Numbered from the stretch's first letter, positions 44,168-53,484 are shown. The stretch: DNA of 60,263 bases from Wohlfahrtiimonas populi (GCF_002006795.1 NZ_MVDN01000002.1:161003-221265); one strand, 5' to 3'. Notes: generated from the sequence alone by a model not told the origin. Made by a program: numbers and translations.

Positions 44168-44770
44168 ATGAAACATCATCATAAAGATCATTACTCACAT
44201 GAGCAACATGGGAATCATGATAAACACTGTTCACATGGGCAACATCGCCATCATGAAGAACATCGTGGTGGTAAACGATTAAAACGCTTATTTGAACGTG
44301 GTGATCTACAACTACTATTATTGCTTCAACTCAAAACCAAAAATTCTCATGGTTATGAGTTAATTAAGTCAATCAATGACTTAACATCTGGTTTATATGA
44401 ACCAAGCCCTGGTGTGCTTTATCCAACGTTATCTATGCTAGAAGATCAGGAATTGATTGTACAAGATGCAAATGAAACTAATCGAAAAGTATATATGATT
44501 ACACCATTAGGCTTAGAACATCTACAGCAACATGAAGCAAAAATTACATTGATCAAAGAGCGTTTAGTATCAACGCAACATGCTCAAGATAATGTTCACA
44601 TTTCTAACGAATTGGAAGATGCCATTCGCCGCTTTAAAATGCTAATGCGCCACCAAATTCGTCAGGATCAGATCTCTCAAGATCAATTAAACAAAATTGT
44701 TGCTATCATTAATCAGGCAAACTTAGAAATTGAAAAAGCTTACCAAGCTATTGCTCCAAACCATGAGTAA
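44168..44770 (+). CDS. yqjI: PadR-family regulator with His-rich N-terminus (YqjI type)
   Basis: The 200-residue protein starts with 32 residues rich in His (HHHKDHYSHEQHGNHDKH...), then a PadR winged helix (about 45-115: LLLLLQLKTKNSHGYELIKSI in parts, LYEPSPGVLYPTLSMLE) and a helical C-terminus. E. coli YqjI has the same layout; it represses itself and the ferric-reductase gene yqjH, and nickel relieves the repression through the His tail. Here no yqjH is next door; a DUF2798 gene follows by 74 bases. A strong AAGGAG site and the twin palindromes precede it. Confidence 0.85.
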   Translation: MKHHHKDHYSHEQHGNHDKHCSHGQHRHHEEHRGGKRLKRLFERGDLQLLLLLQLKTKNSHGYELIKSINDLTSGLYEPSPGVLYPTLSMLEDQELIVQDANETNRKVYMITPLGLEHLQQHEAKITLIKERLVSTQHAQDNVHISNELEDAIRRFKMLMRHQIRQDQISQDQLNKIVAIINQANLEIEKAYQAIAPNHE

Positions 44771-44844
44771 TTAGTTATAAGATTTTTCCGTAAGCATTAA
44801 CGTTACTCAATGCATTCTACTTTATAGAAACTATGGAGAAATCT

Positions 44845-45114
44845 ATGTCAGATTCACGATTCAATCGTTACAAATTACCACCAAAAGCCATGCACCTTTT
44901 GGTACCTCTTTTCTTATCATTCACGATGTCCTGCATCGTTTCATGCATCAGCGTTTTGAGAAGCGTTGGCTTCGCTGATTTCCATATCAATACTTGGTGC
45001 GCTTCGTGGATGATTTCTTGGGCTATTGCTTTCCCATCTGTATTGATACTTTTGCCCATTGTTCGCAAATTTTCATTAATGCTTATTAGGGTAGAAACTT
45101 CTGCCACTAAATGA
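44845..45114 (+). CDS. DUF2798 membrane protein
   Basis: I choose the ATG at 44845 because GGAGAA lies right ahead; an in-frame ATG at 44833 adds four residues. The 89-residue protein has two helices (about 15-37 and 52-72), with LVPLFLSFTMSCIVSCIS and WMISWAIAFPSVLILLP, the DUF2798 pattern. Function unknown. It sits between the PadR regulator and a bidirectional terminator, so it may be a target of that regulator. Confidence 0.85.
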   Translation: MSDSRFNRYKLPPKAMHLLVPLFLSFTMSCIVSCISVLRSVGFADFHINTWCASWMISWAIAFPSVLILLPIVRKFSLMLIRVETSATK

Positions 45115-45151
45115 GCTTCTTTATAAACTGCAACTACAATATTCAAGTGCA

Positions 45152-45183
45152 AAAAAAGAGATAACGATTGTTATCTCTTTTTT
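45152..45183. terminator. Bidirectional terminator between DUF2798 and dsbC
   Basis: The 14-bp stem AAAAAAGAGATAAC/GTTATCTCTTTTTT has a four-base loop. It serves both the rightward DUF2798 gene and the leftward dsbC operon. Confidence 0.9.
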
Positions 45184-45229
45184 ATCATCTGTTGTTATGC
45201 TTTTCTTAGAGAAAAATAATCCCTGAAAG

Positions 45230-45937
45230 TTATTTGCCACTTTTAATCAAGTTAAGTAACTCTTCAGCTGGAACATAACCACCAATCATTTGACCATTTT
45301 CTAAAATGATATTTGGCGTGCCTGTGATGCCAAAAGAAATACCCAATTGATATTGCGCTTCTACTGGGCTTTCGCCTTCACATTTTACTTTAGCATCCAC
45401 TTGGCGTTTGCTCATAGCTGCATCCACTGCTGCTTTAGGATCTTTTGCACACCAAACACTTTCCATACGCTCTTTTGTCGCAATCGCAGGGAATGCCATA
45501 TAACGCACTTCAACACCTTCTTTTAGGTATTTTGGAATATCATCATGCAATTTTTTGCAATATGGACAGTTCACATCTGTAAATACAGTGATCGTATGTT
45601 TTTTAGCACCTTCTGGTGAGTAAATGATCATATCCTTAGGATTCATTTTTTCTAATGCCATCGTGCGGATTTTATTCTGACGATTTTCTGTTAAATTTAC
45701 ACGATCTACTAAATCTGTGATTTGACCTTCAAACAAATAACGACCATCTTCAGATAAATACAAAGGTAAATTCACACCTTCAATGTATAACTCATTGATA
45801 CCTTTTACACCACTTGGAGATACTTTTTCTACTTTCATTCCACCTAGAATAGACTCAATGTGGGATAAATCTGTTTTTGCCACTGAAATACTAGTTGTTG
45901 CCAACATAAATCCCAATGCAACTGCAATTTTTTTCAT
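45230..45937 (-). CDS. dsbC: Periplasmic disulfide isomerase DsbC
   Basis: I choose the start at 45937 (MKKIAVALG), which gives a normal signal peptide and an AGAGG site; an upstream ATG at 45958 overlaps xerD. The 235-residue protein has an N-terminal dimerisation domain (about 22-80) and a thioredoxin domain with the CPYC active site at 124-127, plus the second cysteine pair (WCAKD...KCEGE). It reshuffles wrong disulfides together with DsbD. It follows xerD by 17 bases, as in many gammaproteobacteria. Confidence 0.95.
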   Translation of the reverse strand: MKKIAVALGFMLATTSISVAKTDLSHIESILGGMKVEKVSPSGVKGINELYIEGVNLPLYLSEDGRYLFEGQITDLVDRVNLTENRQNKIRTMALEKMNPKDMIIYSPEGAKKHTITVFTDVNCPYCKKLHDDIPKYLKEGVEVRYMAFPAIATKERMESVWCAKDPKAAVDAAMSKRQVDAKVKCEGESPVEAQYQLGISFGITGTPNIILENGQMIGGYVPAEELLNLIKSGK

Positions 45938-45954
45938 ACTTACCTCTTTCTCAA

Positions 45955-46836
45955 TCATCCTCGTGGATGATGCTCTTGGTGGATTGATTTCAAGCGCTCT
46001 TTTGCAATATGAGTATAAATTTGCGTAGTTGATAAACTTGAATGTCCTAATAATAATTGTACAACACGCAAATCAGCCCCATGATTTACTAAATGTGTTG
46101 CAAATGCATGTCTTAATGTATGCGGAGATATTGTAGACGAAATACCAACTCTTTGGGCTGTTTTTTTGATCACATACCAAAATGCTTGGCGTGTCATCGT
46201 ATCGCCACGATTGGATAAAAACAGCCATTCTGTGCTATTACCTTTAGATAACTCGCCGCGTGCTCCATCTAAATATTTCTCTAGCCATTCAATGCCTACT
46301 TCGCCAATTGGCACTAATCGCTCTTTGTTACCTTTGCCCACTAAGCGCACAACGCCAGCTTGTAAATTAACTTGTGACATTGTTAAAGAGATTAATTCAG
46401 TCACACGTAAACCACAGGAATACAATAATTCCATCATGGCTCGATCACGCAATCCCAATGGCGTTGCCAAATCATGGCTATTCAATAATGCTTCTACATC
46501 ATCTTCACTCAATGATTCAGGCAATGTTGCGGTAAATTTTGGCACAATGAGTTTACGTGCAGGATTATCTTCTCGGATTTGTGACACAATCAGAAAATCA
46601 TAAAAATGCTTAAAGGCGGAAACAAAGCGCGCAATGCTGCGTGGGCTAATTTTCTCAGAGAGTTTCAGCTGAATATATTCTTGTAATATTTCTGTATCAG
46701 CTTGCTCTAGCTGAGCATCTTGCTCAGCTAGGTATGATTCTAATTTTTGTAGATCTGATAAATAAGATTGCAACGTCAGTGGCTGCAATCCTTCTTGATA
46801 GTATAAAGTTTCTTCGAATTGACTCAGTAAACTCAT
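45955..46836 (-). CDS. xerD: Site-specific recombinase XerD
   Basis: XerD with XerC resolves chromosome dimers at dif under FtsK control. The 293-residue protein has the SAM-like N-terminal domain (about 1-95) and the catalytic domain with Arg144 in CGLRVTELISL, Lys168 in GKGNKERLVP, His239 and Arg242 in HTLRHAFATHL, His265 and the nucleophile Tyr274 in TQIYTH. Its start overlaps the artM stop by four bases, so it is co-transcribed with the transporter genes. Confidence 0.94.
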   Translation of the reverse strand: MSLLSQFEETLYYQEGLQPLTLQSYLSDLQKLESYLAEQDAQLEQADTEILQEYIQLKLSEKISPRSIARFVSAFKHFYDFLIVSQIREDNPARKLIVPKFTATLPESLSEDDVEALLNSHDLATPLGLRDRAMMELLYSCGLRVTELISLTMSQVNLQAGVVRLVGKGNKERLVPIGEVGIEWLEKYLDGARGELSKGNSTEWLFLSNRGDTMTRQAFWYVIKKTAQRVGISSTISPHTLRHAFATHLVNHGADLRVVQLLLGHSSLSTTQIYTHIAKERLKSIHQEHHPRG

Positions 46837-47492
46837 ACAGCTTCAAAAGCCATGAGCTTACGCTCAACTAACTTAGAACCCAAAATCAAAATACCATTGA
46901 TTACTAAATAAACTGCGCCTGCAACAGCATAGTAAGTTAAGTAATCATATGTTCTGCCTGTGATTTCCATTGTTCTACCCATAATATCCATCAAAGTAAT
47001 GGTAGAAACTAATGCAGAACCTTTAGATAGCAGAACCACTTCATTAGAATAACTTGGCAATGCTCTACGCAATGCCAATGAGAACATCATTTTTACCACT
47101 TGAAAGCGCTTTAAGCCCAATGCCGCAGATGCTTGCCATAAACCTGGTGCAATGTTCATAATCGCGCCATGGAATAATTGCACTGTATAAGCTGCTGAAT
47201 TTAGTGCCAATGCAAATACTGCACAAAACCAAGCATGATCAAACCAAGTACCACGCAAAAATTCAAATTGCTTTGGTGCATAGTAAACCAAGAAAATCTG
47301 AATGAATAATGGCGTACCAGTTAAGAAAATAACTAAAGCTTTGATTAAATAAGCTAAAGGATTTTTCTTCTCTTTATAAATTAATCCTACAACTAATACC
47401 AAAGCTAAAATGAAACCAATAATCAATGATGCGAATGTTACGCCTAAACTGACTGGGATTCCGCCCATGATGAATAAAACATCTTCTTTCAT
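46833..47492 (-). CDS. artM: Arginine ABC transporter permease ArtM
   Basis: The 219-residue protein is a polar amino acid permease (HisM type) with about five helices and the EAA loop QASAALGLKRFQVVKMMFSL for contact with ArtP. It pairs with ArtQ. It lies last of the four transporter genes, overlapping xerD by four bases. The arginine assignment rests on the artP-artI-artQ-artM order and sizes. Confidence 0.9.
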   Translation of the reverse strand: MKEDVLFIMGGIPVSLGVTFASLIIGFILALVLVVGLIYKEKKNPLAYLIKALVIFLTGTPLFIQIFLVYYAPKQFEFLRGTWFDHAWFCAVFALALNSAAYTVQLFHGAIMNIAPGLWQASAALGLKRFQVVKMMFSLALRRALPSYSNEVVLLSKGSALVSTITLMDIMGRTMEITGRTYDYLTYYAVAGAVYLVINGILILGSKLVERKLMAFEAV

Positions 47493-47501
47493 GTTATCCC
47501 C

Positions 47502-48185
47502 TTATGCTCTTTCGTGACGCGTTAAAAAGAGCTGGAACCCTTTTTGAATCTGTTGGCTTAATAAACTGATGGATAAATAGATCAATGAAGCAATGATCAA
47601 CCAAGTGAAGAAATCACCCGTTGCATTTGCAGCTGTTTGCCCTGCTGACATTAAATCTGATACGCCGATTGTATAAACCAATGCCGTATCTTTCAATAAT
47701 ACTAACCATTGATTGCCTAAGCCTGGCAATGCATGGCGCCACATTTGTGGCATGATGATGGAGAAAAATGCGCTCACCTTGGAAATACCTAAAGCATCAC
47801 ACGATTCCCATTGTGACCTTGGTACTGCTTGCAATGCACCACGCAATGTTTGCGATGCATACGATGCAAAAATTAAAGACAATGCGCCAGCACCCAAAGC
47901 AAATACTGAAATTTCTGGCACATCATCCATTAATAGCATTAAGCCATAAGGCACACCAAATGCTACGAATACAATCACTAATAATTCAGGCAATGCTCGA
48001 ATGATGTTCACAATAATCGATACAGGATAACGAATAAACTTCCATCGGCTTAACTCTAATAAAGCTAAAACTATGGCTAAAACTAAACCAATCCCTAAGG
48101 ATAATAATGAAAGCTCTAAGGTAGTCACTGCACCTTTTAATAAGCTTGTAAAAAAACCACTTTGTGAAAACAACGAATCGAGCAT
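47502..48185 (-). CDS. artQ: Arginine ABC transporter permease ArtQ
   Basis: The 227-residue polar amino acid permease has five helices, the LKGAVTTLELSLLSLG start and the EAA-type loop ESCDALGISKVSAFFSIIMP. It forms the channel with ArtM. It lies 30 bases downstream of artI and 9 bases upstream of artM. Confidence 0.9.
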   Translation of the reverse strand: MLDSLFSQSGFFTSLLKGAVTTLELSLLSLGIGLVLAIVLALLELSRWKFIRYPVSIIVNIIRALPELLVIVFVAFGVPYGLMLLMDDVPEISVFALGAGALSLIFASYASQTLRGALQAVPRSQWESCDALGISKVSAFFSIIMPQMWRHALPGLGNQWLVLLKDTALVYTIGVSDLMSAGQTAANATGDFFTWLIIASLIYLSISLLSQQIQKGFQLFLTRHERA

Positions 48186-48215
48186 GAATGTGCCTAACTA
48201 TTAATTAAAAAAGAA

Positions 48216-48953
48216 CTACTTGAACCATTTCTCATAAATTGTTTGATAACGGCCATCTTCTTTAATTTTCTTCAATGCACCATTAATTTCTGCCAACAAT
48301 TCTGTATTTTTTGGCAATACAGCAATCGCTAAGCCATTACCAAAGTATTCAGGATCATTCACTTGCTCGCCAACAATTTCCAATTTGTCATTACGCTTAA
48401 TGAATTCAGCTACAACAACTTCATCACCGAATACAACGTTTACACGGCCAATTTCCAAATCGCTCATTGCGTTAGGATATTGTGGGTAATTTTTGATGTT
48501 AGCATCTGTAAATTTGCTCTTAATGTATTGCTGATGTGTTGAACCATTCAAAACGCCGATGTCTTTAGTTTTGAAATCATCTGCTGATTTGAACTGACCT
48601 GCCATTGCAACAAATACAGATGGATTCAAATAGTAAGGATCAGAGAAAGTTACGTGCTTTTGGCGCTCTTCTGTGATATCCATTGAAGAGATGATTGCAT
48701 CAAAACGCTTCAAACGTAAGTTTGGAATCAATGAGTCAAAGCTTTGAGCAACATACACACATTTCTTTTGTAATTCTGCACAAATTGCGTTTGCAACATC
48801 AATATCGAAACCAGTAACTTCACCTGATTCTGTTTTGAATTCAAATGGTGGATACTCAGGATTTGTACCAAAACGAATCGTATCTTCTTTTGCAAATGCC
48901 ATACCGCCAACACATAAACTTGCGAGCGTTAGGAAAACTTTCAACTTTTTCAT
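48216..48953 (-). CDS. artI: Arginine-binding periplasmic protein ArtI/ArtJ
   Basis: The 245-residue protein has a signal peptide (cut after GMAFA, residue 21) and the family 3 binding-protein fold. Motifs: RFGTNPEYPPFEF, GFDIDVANAICAEL, QSFDSLIPNLRLKRFDAIISSMDITEERQK (in parts) and FSDPYY. It delivers arginine to ArtQM. It lies between artP and artQ. Confidence 0.92.
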   Translation of the reverse strand: MKKLKVFLTLASLCVGGMAFAKEDTIRFGTNPEYPPFEFKTESGEVTGFDIDVANAICAELQKKCVYVAQSFDSLIPNLRLKRFDAIISSMDITEERQKHVTFSDPYYLNPSVFVAMAGQFKSADDFKTKDIGVLNGSTHQQYIKSKFTDANIKNYPQYPNAMSDLEIGRVNVVFGDEVVVAEFIKRNDKLEIVGEQVNDPEYFGNGLAIAVLPKNTELLAEINGALKKIKEDGRYQTIYEKWFK

Positions 48954-48974
48954 ATCTCTTTCCTTCAGTATTTT

Positions 48975-49700
48975 TTAATGGGATAAATAATCTTTGAACT
49001 CTTGTGTTACAGGATTGTCAAAATGATCACGGCTCCCTACTTCTACCGTTTGACCATTTTCTAAATATACAATATCAGTTGCAATTTTTTTTGCAAAATC
49101 AACATCATGAGTCACCACAACTTGTGTAATTCCTGTCGTTGATAATTCATTAATGATTTCTGCAACTTGTGAAGTAATTTCTGGATCTAATGCAGCAGTT
49201 GGCTCATCAAACAATAAAACTTCTGGTGACATCATCAATGCACGTGCAATTGCAACACGTTGTTGTTGTCCACCTGATAATTTCAATGGAAAACGCTCAC
49301 CTAAACCTGATAATTTCAACCGATCTAGCATTTTATCTGCTTGTACAATCGCTTCTGCCTTGCTCATCTTATTGAGCTGTGTTGGTGCATAAATCAAGTT
49401 TTCCATCACAGTTTTGTGTGGCCAAAGATGATATTGCTGAAATACCATGCCAACTTTTTGGCGCAATGAACGAATATCATCATCTGCAATTTTCTTTGTA
49501 AAATCAAAGTTAAAATCAGCAATGGATAACCCGCCAACTTTTGGCATTTCTAATAAATTCATAATGCGCACTAAAGAGCTTTTACCCGCACCACTTGGAC
49601 CAAGAAGTACTAACACACTGCCCTTCTTCGCCATTAGATTAATATTCTTTAATACAATATGATTACCATAACCATATTCGATATTCTTTAATTCAATCAT
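48975..49700 (-). CDS. artP: Arginine ABC transporter ATPase ArtP
   Basis: The 241-residue ATPase energises the importer: Walker [10 protein letters not shown] at 34-42, Q-loop in [11 protein letters not shown], signature [15 protein letters not shown], Walker [14 protein letters not shown] and the switch His in VVTHDVDFA. It heads the leftward operon artP-artI-artQ-artM-xerD-dsbC. An AT-rich palindrome (ATATAAATTTATAT at 49784-49797) lies upstream, in the gap shared with the divergent ATPase gene; it is not a convincing ARG box. Confidence 0.94.
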   Translation of the reverse strand: MIELKNIEYGYGNHIVLKNINLMAKKGSVLVLLGPSGAGKSSLVRIMNLLEMPKVGGLSIADFNFDFTKKIADDDIRSLRQKVGMVFQQYHLWPHKTVMENLIYAPTQLNKMSKAEAIVQADKMLDRLKLSGLGERFPLKLSGGQQQRVAIARALMMSPEVLLFDEPTAALDPEITSQVAEIINELSTTGITQVVVTHDVDFAKKIATDIVYLENGQTVEVGSRDHFDNPVTQEFKDYLSH

Positions 49701-49847
49701 CGCTCGCCTAAAGTGCCTATCATCAAAATGTCACAAATTTTGTAATTATAGCACCCTAATCCAATTCCTTAAATGCAATACATATATAAATTTATATTGA
49801 ATTGGCTATAATGTTTTTCTTCTTATTTCTTTCAGCTGATAAAGACC

Positions 49848-50693
49848 ATGCAATCGTATAATTTTTTAGAGCAAAACAATCAACGCATCGCACTTATGGG
49901 AATGAGCGGTGTTGGCAAAACAACGTTATCCAATCTATTACCTAAAAATGAATGGTTCCATTATTCGATTGATTACCGAATTGGTACGCGATACTTGCAT
50001 GAAGAAATTACAGATTTATTAAAAATTGAAGCGATGAAAAGCCCAGCATTGGCTAAATTATTGAGAAACGATTCAATTTTTATTTCACCCAATGTTACTT
50101 TCGATAATTTAAGTGCCATTTCTATGTTTATTGGCATGGTGGGCGCATTGGATAAAGGAGGATTACCTTTAGATGAATTTTTAGCACGCTTACAAGCGCA
50201 TCGCACAGCAGAAATCAAAGCAATGGAAGATACAAAAGCTTTCATTAATCGTGCGACAAATATTTATGGTTATCCTAATTTTATTTGTGACTTTAGTGGC
50301 AGCGTATGTGAATTGGATGCGCCTGAAGTGATTCAAGATGTTGCTGATGAATGCTTATTGGTTTATTTAAAAGCAACTGATGGCATGATGTCCACATTGA
50401 TTGAGCGTGCGCAAAAATATCCAAAGCCGCTCTATTATCAAGCAGACTTCTTACACAATGCGATTAAAAATTATTGTGAAGAACAAAGCTTATCTTCTTG
50501 GGCTGAAATCAATCCTGATCATTTTGCTGTTTGGGTATTCCCACACTTAGTGGCGCATCGCATTGTTCGTTATGATGCAATTGCAGCAAAACATGGCATT
50601 ACATTATCGGCAGAAGATACATTGAACATTACAAGTGCTGAAGAGTTTTTAAACCTCATTCACACAACATTGCAGAAAAAAGAAGGAAAATAA
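49848..50693 (+). CDS. P-loop ATPase of unknown function
   Basis: The 281-residue cytoplasmic protein has Walker A GMSGVGKTT at 17-25, then FHYSIDYRIGTRYL and a long helical part; FICDFSGSVCEL resembles a Walker B/nucleotide-kinase-like segment. Proteins of this kind occur in proteobacteria as plain ATPases without a known job. Its stop overlaps the start of the Mth938-like gene by one base, which indicates coupled translation. A TATAAT at 49807-49812 may be its -10 element. Confidence 0.75.
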   Translation: MQSYNFLEQNNQRIALMGMSGVGKTTLSNLLPKNEWFHYSIDYRIGTRYLHEEITDLLKIEAMKSPALAKLLRNDSIFISPNVTFDNLSAISMFIGMVGALDKGGLPLDEFLARLQAHRTAEIKAMEDTKAFINRATNIYGYPNFICDFSGSVCELDAPEVIQDVADECLLVYLKATDGMMSTLIERAQKYPKPLYYQADFLHNAIKNYCEEQSLSSWAEINPDHFAVWVFPHLVAHRIVRYDAIAAKHGITLSAEDTLNITSAEEFLNLIHTTLQKKEGK

Positions 50694-51106
50694 TGTCACA
50701 GAATGATGAATCTCAACACATTGGCACATCGAATCTTCGTAAAGAAGATGATGGCTTTTTAGCTGTTAAAAAATATGATGTGAATGAATTTACGCTTATC
50801 AATGGTGAAACTTATGAAGGTGCAATCGCCCTTTATAAAGGCAAAGTTTATACAGACATTATGCCTGCAAACTTTGATGAGATTACAGAAACACATTTTC
50901 GCAAATGGTTATCTTTAAAGCCTGAAATGATTTTGATTGGCACAGGTTCTTCGCACTTTTTCTTAAAGCCTGAGCAAGTTGCTTATTTTTATGCAAAAGG
51001 TGTGGGCATTGAAACCATGCGCACAGATTCAGCATGTAGAACTTATAGCGTAATCGCTGGCGAAATGCGCAATGGCTTAGCGATTTTGTTTCCAATTATG
51101 GAATAG
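50693..51106 (+). CDS. Mth938-like/NDUFAF3 domain protein
   Basis: The 137-residue protein is of the DUF498/Mth938 fold: GTGSSHFFLKPEQVAYFYAKG in parts, VGIETMRTDSACRTYSVI and the closing GEMRNGLAILFPI. The human relative NDUFAF3 helps complex I assembly; the bacterial role is unclear. It is translationally coupled to the upstream P-loop ATPase and is followed by an unknown gene after one base. Confidence 0.88.
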   Translation: MSQNDESQHIGTSNLRKEDDGFLAVKKYDVNEFTLINGETYEGAIALYKGKVYTDIMPANFDEITETHFRKWLSLKPEMILIGTGSSHFFLKPEQVAYFYAKGVGIETMRTDSACRTYSVIAGEMRNGLAILFPIME

Positions 51107-51107
51107 C

Positions 51108-51929
51108 ATGAGTGCAATAAATGTGGTACCTTCCGCAAGAATTTATGTACTAATATCTCCTCAAAGCAACCAAGCAATAATTATCCGAACTGGTCCTGCA
51201 GAACAGAACCTTACTGTTGGATGGAATTTAAAGTCTGATAAATTCACCCAAGGGCAATGGCTAAAAGGCAAAATATACATAGAAAAATGTGACATTTCAC
51301 CTGATGGTCAACATTGGATTTATTTTGCTTATAAGCATCATGCATATACAGTCATAGCTAGAACACCATATCTCAAAGCATTACACTATTTTGAAAACGA
51401 AACGACATATGGTGGCGGTGGATATTTTCATGATGACCAAAATGTTTCATTATCTATATATCCAATAGAAGCTAAAGACATTCAGTCTAAAAATTTTATC
51501 ATTAACAAGCAGCCTACCAATGATAATCCTCTTCACAATATTTCTATCTTAGCCGCCCACTTAAAAAAGAACGGATGGAATTGTCTTAGTCTGAAGCCAT
51601 GGGATGAAGGTAGTATTTTTCAAAAAAATATTGATTTACAGTGGCAATTCACAATGACAAAAATTCCTTATGACTCAGTACGTTCTGATGGTGGAAAGAA
51701 ATATTTTGCATATACCCTAGAACATCTCCCAAGTCATAGTATTATTGCCACAGATGATTGGGATTGGGCAGATTATGATACGTTGAATGGTCGCATGATT
51801 TGGGCGGAATTTGGCAAAATAATGGCAGGTAAACTTCGTGTTTCCAAAACAAATACTGATCTTACTGACATCAAATGTTTATTAGATATGAATGATATGA
51901 CTTTTGAACCAATAATGGCGCCATACTAA
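51108..51929 (+). CDS. Hypothetical protein, lineage-specific
   Basis: I do not recognise this 273-residue protein. It has no signal peptide or membrane segment. Composition is rich in Trp, Tyr and His with strand-like stretches (RIYVLISPQSNQAIIIRTG, DGQHWIYFAYKHHAYTVIA, ATDDWDWADYDTLNGRMIWAEFGKIMAG in parts), which suggests a beta-sheet protein, perhaps beta-propeller-like. The GRMIWAEFGKI stretch recalls WD/LVIVD-type repeats in unknown proteins. It starts one base after the Mth938-like gene and ends before a terminator, so the three genes form one operon. Confidence 0.7.
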   Translation: MSAINVVPSARIYVLISPQSNQAIIIRTGPAEQNLTVGWNLKSDKFTQGQWLKGKIYIEKCDISPDGQHWIYFAYKHHAYTVIARTPYLKALHYFENETTYGGGGYFHDDQNVSLSIYPIEAKDIQSKNFIINKQPTNDNPLHNISILAAHLKKNGWNCLSLKPWDEGSIFQKNIDLQWQFTMTKIPYDSVRSDGGKKYFAYTLEHLPSHSIIATDDWDWADYDTLNGRMIWAEFGKIMAGKLRVSKTNTDLTDIKCLLDMNDMTFEPIMAPY

Positions 51930-51935
51930 TCAACA

Positions 51936-51963
51936 AAAAATCTCGCCTTTTGGCGAGATTTTT
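51936..51963. terminator. Bidirectional terminator
   Basis: The 12-bp stem AAAAATCTCGCC/GGCGAGATTTTT has a TTTT loop, between the unknown gene (rightward) and corA (leftward). The ATCTCGCC core is the same as in the terminator at 13349-13371. Confidence 0.9.
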
Positions 51964-51978
51964 ATTTGTAACTTAATA

Positions 51979-53034
51979 TTACAACCAACCCTTTTTCTTA
52001 AAGAGTAAATATGGTGCGATGCCTGATAAGAACATACCTGCAATCGATAGCGGATATGAATATGGGAAATTCAATTCTGGCATTACTGAGAAGTTCATAC
52101 CGTAAATACTTGCGATCAATGTTGGCGGCAAAAACACCACAGAAGCAATGGAGAATATTTTGATGATTCTACTTTGTTCCAATGAAATTTGGCCCATTGC
52201 CGCTTCCAATAAGAAGTTGATCTTATCAAAGAGGAACGATGTATGGCCTGTCAACGATTCTAAATCTCGGAGAATTTCACGCACATCTTCATTCTGTGCA
52301 TCATTTAATAAACGACCGCGCACCAAGAATGATAATGAACGGCGCGTATCCATCAAAGATAAACGTGCTTTACCATTAATATCTTCTTCTCTTGCAATAC
52401 ATACAAGAATTTCGCCCATTTTGGCTTTAGATTCTTGTTCTGCTTCTTTCATCTCTTGTTTGATTTCTTTCTTCAGCTTCTTCAATTCAGAACTTGAAGC
52501 ATTATCACCGCCACTGCTTTGTTTTGTATAATCCAAAACATCTCGACTCACATGTTCTAAGCGCGAATAAATGCCTTCAAGCGCATCTGCCACGTGTTCT
52601 ACTGCTGTTTCATGCAATCCTACTAAGATATCCATTGCGTTAACGACATTATCCATATCATTTACGGTTGGATGACGTGCACGCAAACGATACAAACGGA
52701 ATGAACTTAAATCTTCATCGCGGATCGTAAATAAACAACCAGCGAAGATTGAGAATGCTACGGTGACATTCGTTGCACTGTCTTCAAAGTCATTCAAAAA
52801 GAAACTATGAATGTGAATACCATCATCATCTTCATAGAATCGTGCTGATGCTTCGATATCTTTAATCTCTGCCTTTTCAGGCAATTCAAATTTGTAATGA
52901 TTTTCTACTAACAAACGCTCTTCTTCTGTGGGATCGATTAAATCAATCCAGATCATCTCTTTAATGATGTCTTTTTGCTCTTCGATTTTAATTTGTTGTA
53001 AACGCCCATTATGAAGGATAAATCCTGTGATCAC
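51979..53034 (-). CDS. corA: CorA-type magnesium/divalent metal transporter
   Basis: The 351-residue protein has a long cytoplasmic N-terminal domain, a coiled helix (about 165-215, rich in Lys/Glu) and two C-terminal membrane segments, with the invariant GMN motif in YGMNF between them. It is homopentameric in the family and carries Mg2+, Co2+ or Ni2+. It is monocistronic and divergent from feoA. Confidence 0.93.
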   Translation of the reverse strand: MITGFILHNGRLQQIKIEEQKDIIKEMIWIDLIDPTEEERLLVENHYKFELPEKAEIKDIEASARFYEDDDGIHIHSFFLNDFEDSATNVTVAFSIFAGCLFTIRDEDLSSFRLYRLRARHPTVNDMDNVVNAMDILVGLHETAVEHVADALEGIYSRLEHVSRDVLDYTKQSSGGDNASSSELKKLKKEIKQEMKEAEQESKAKMGEILVCIAREEDINGKARLSLMDTRRSLSFLVRGRLLNDAQNEDVREILRDLESLTGHTSFLFDKINFLLEAAMGQISLEQSRIIKIFSIASVVFLPPTLIASIYGMNFSVMPELNFPYSYPLSIAGMFLSGIAPYLLFKKKGWL

Positions 53035-53178
53035 GCTTTCTCCTTTATTGACGTTGCTGCCAAGAATAAATTTAGTTGCTAATTATAACCTGCAATTCAT
53101 AAATAGTGTCATCAATATTCGACTGCATAATTATAGGCTATAGATCTCATTTTTGACATAAATCATAAATAATCATGT

Positions 53179-53197
53179 GCTAGTAATAATCATTATC
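53179..53197 (+). promoter_or_regulatory. Fur box upstream of feoA
   Basis: The 19-base window ending in AATAATCATTATC agrees with the classical Fur consensus GATAATGATAATCATTATC at 16 positions by my alignment. It lies 46 bases ahead of the feoA start. Overlapping AATGATATTAT downstream may extend the site. It implies iron repression of feoABC. Confidence 0.7.
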
Positions 53198-53242
53198 AAG
53201 AATGATATTATGTATACATTATAACCAATTGAGTATAAAACC

Positions 53243-53482
53243 ATGGCAACCACGACTTTAGATCAATTAGCCATCAACCAAATAGCACTCATCACCAAAT
53301 TGAACACAACCAATGCTAATTATCGCAATAAGCTTTTAGCAATGGGTATTACACCTGGTTGCAAAGTAAGTATCGTGCGTGCAGCACCATTGGGTGATCC
53401 TATTCAAATCACGATTCGTGGCTTTCAATTGTGCTTAAGAAAAACCGAAGCTGCCAGCATTCAAGTAGAACTCGAGGATTAA
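53243..53482 (+). CDS. feoA: Ferrous iron transport protein FeoA
   Basis: The 79-residue SH3-like protein has TTLDQLAINQIALI, LLAMGITPGCKVSIVRAAPLGDP (in parts) and a closing LRKTEAASIQVEL, all typical FeoA. It acts on the cytoplasmic face with FeoB. feoB starts two bases after its stop. Confidence 0.95.
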   Translation: MATTTLDQLAINQIALITKLNTTNANYRNKLLAMGITPGCKVSIVRAAPLGDPIQITIRGFQLCLRKTEAASIQVELED

Positions 53483-53484
53483 TC

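Noticed and set aside
44168-44270. His-rich repeat as a CRISPR-like or tandem repeat
   Set aside because: The CATCA-type repetition comes from His codons in the PadR gene and has no spacer structure; no CRISPR array was seen anywhere in the window.
45783-46028. Plus-strand frame over the dsbC-xerD boundary
   Set aside because: It is a shadow of two well-supported leftward genes.
49784-49797. ARG box upstream of artP
   Set aside because: The palindrome ATATAAATTTATAT lacks the TGAAT/ATTCA arms of ArgR sites and is too simple in AT-rich DNA.
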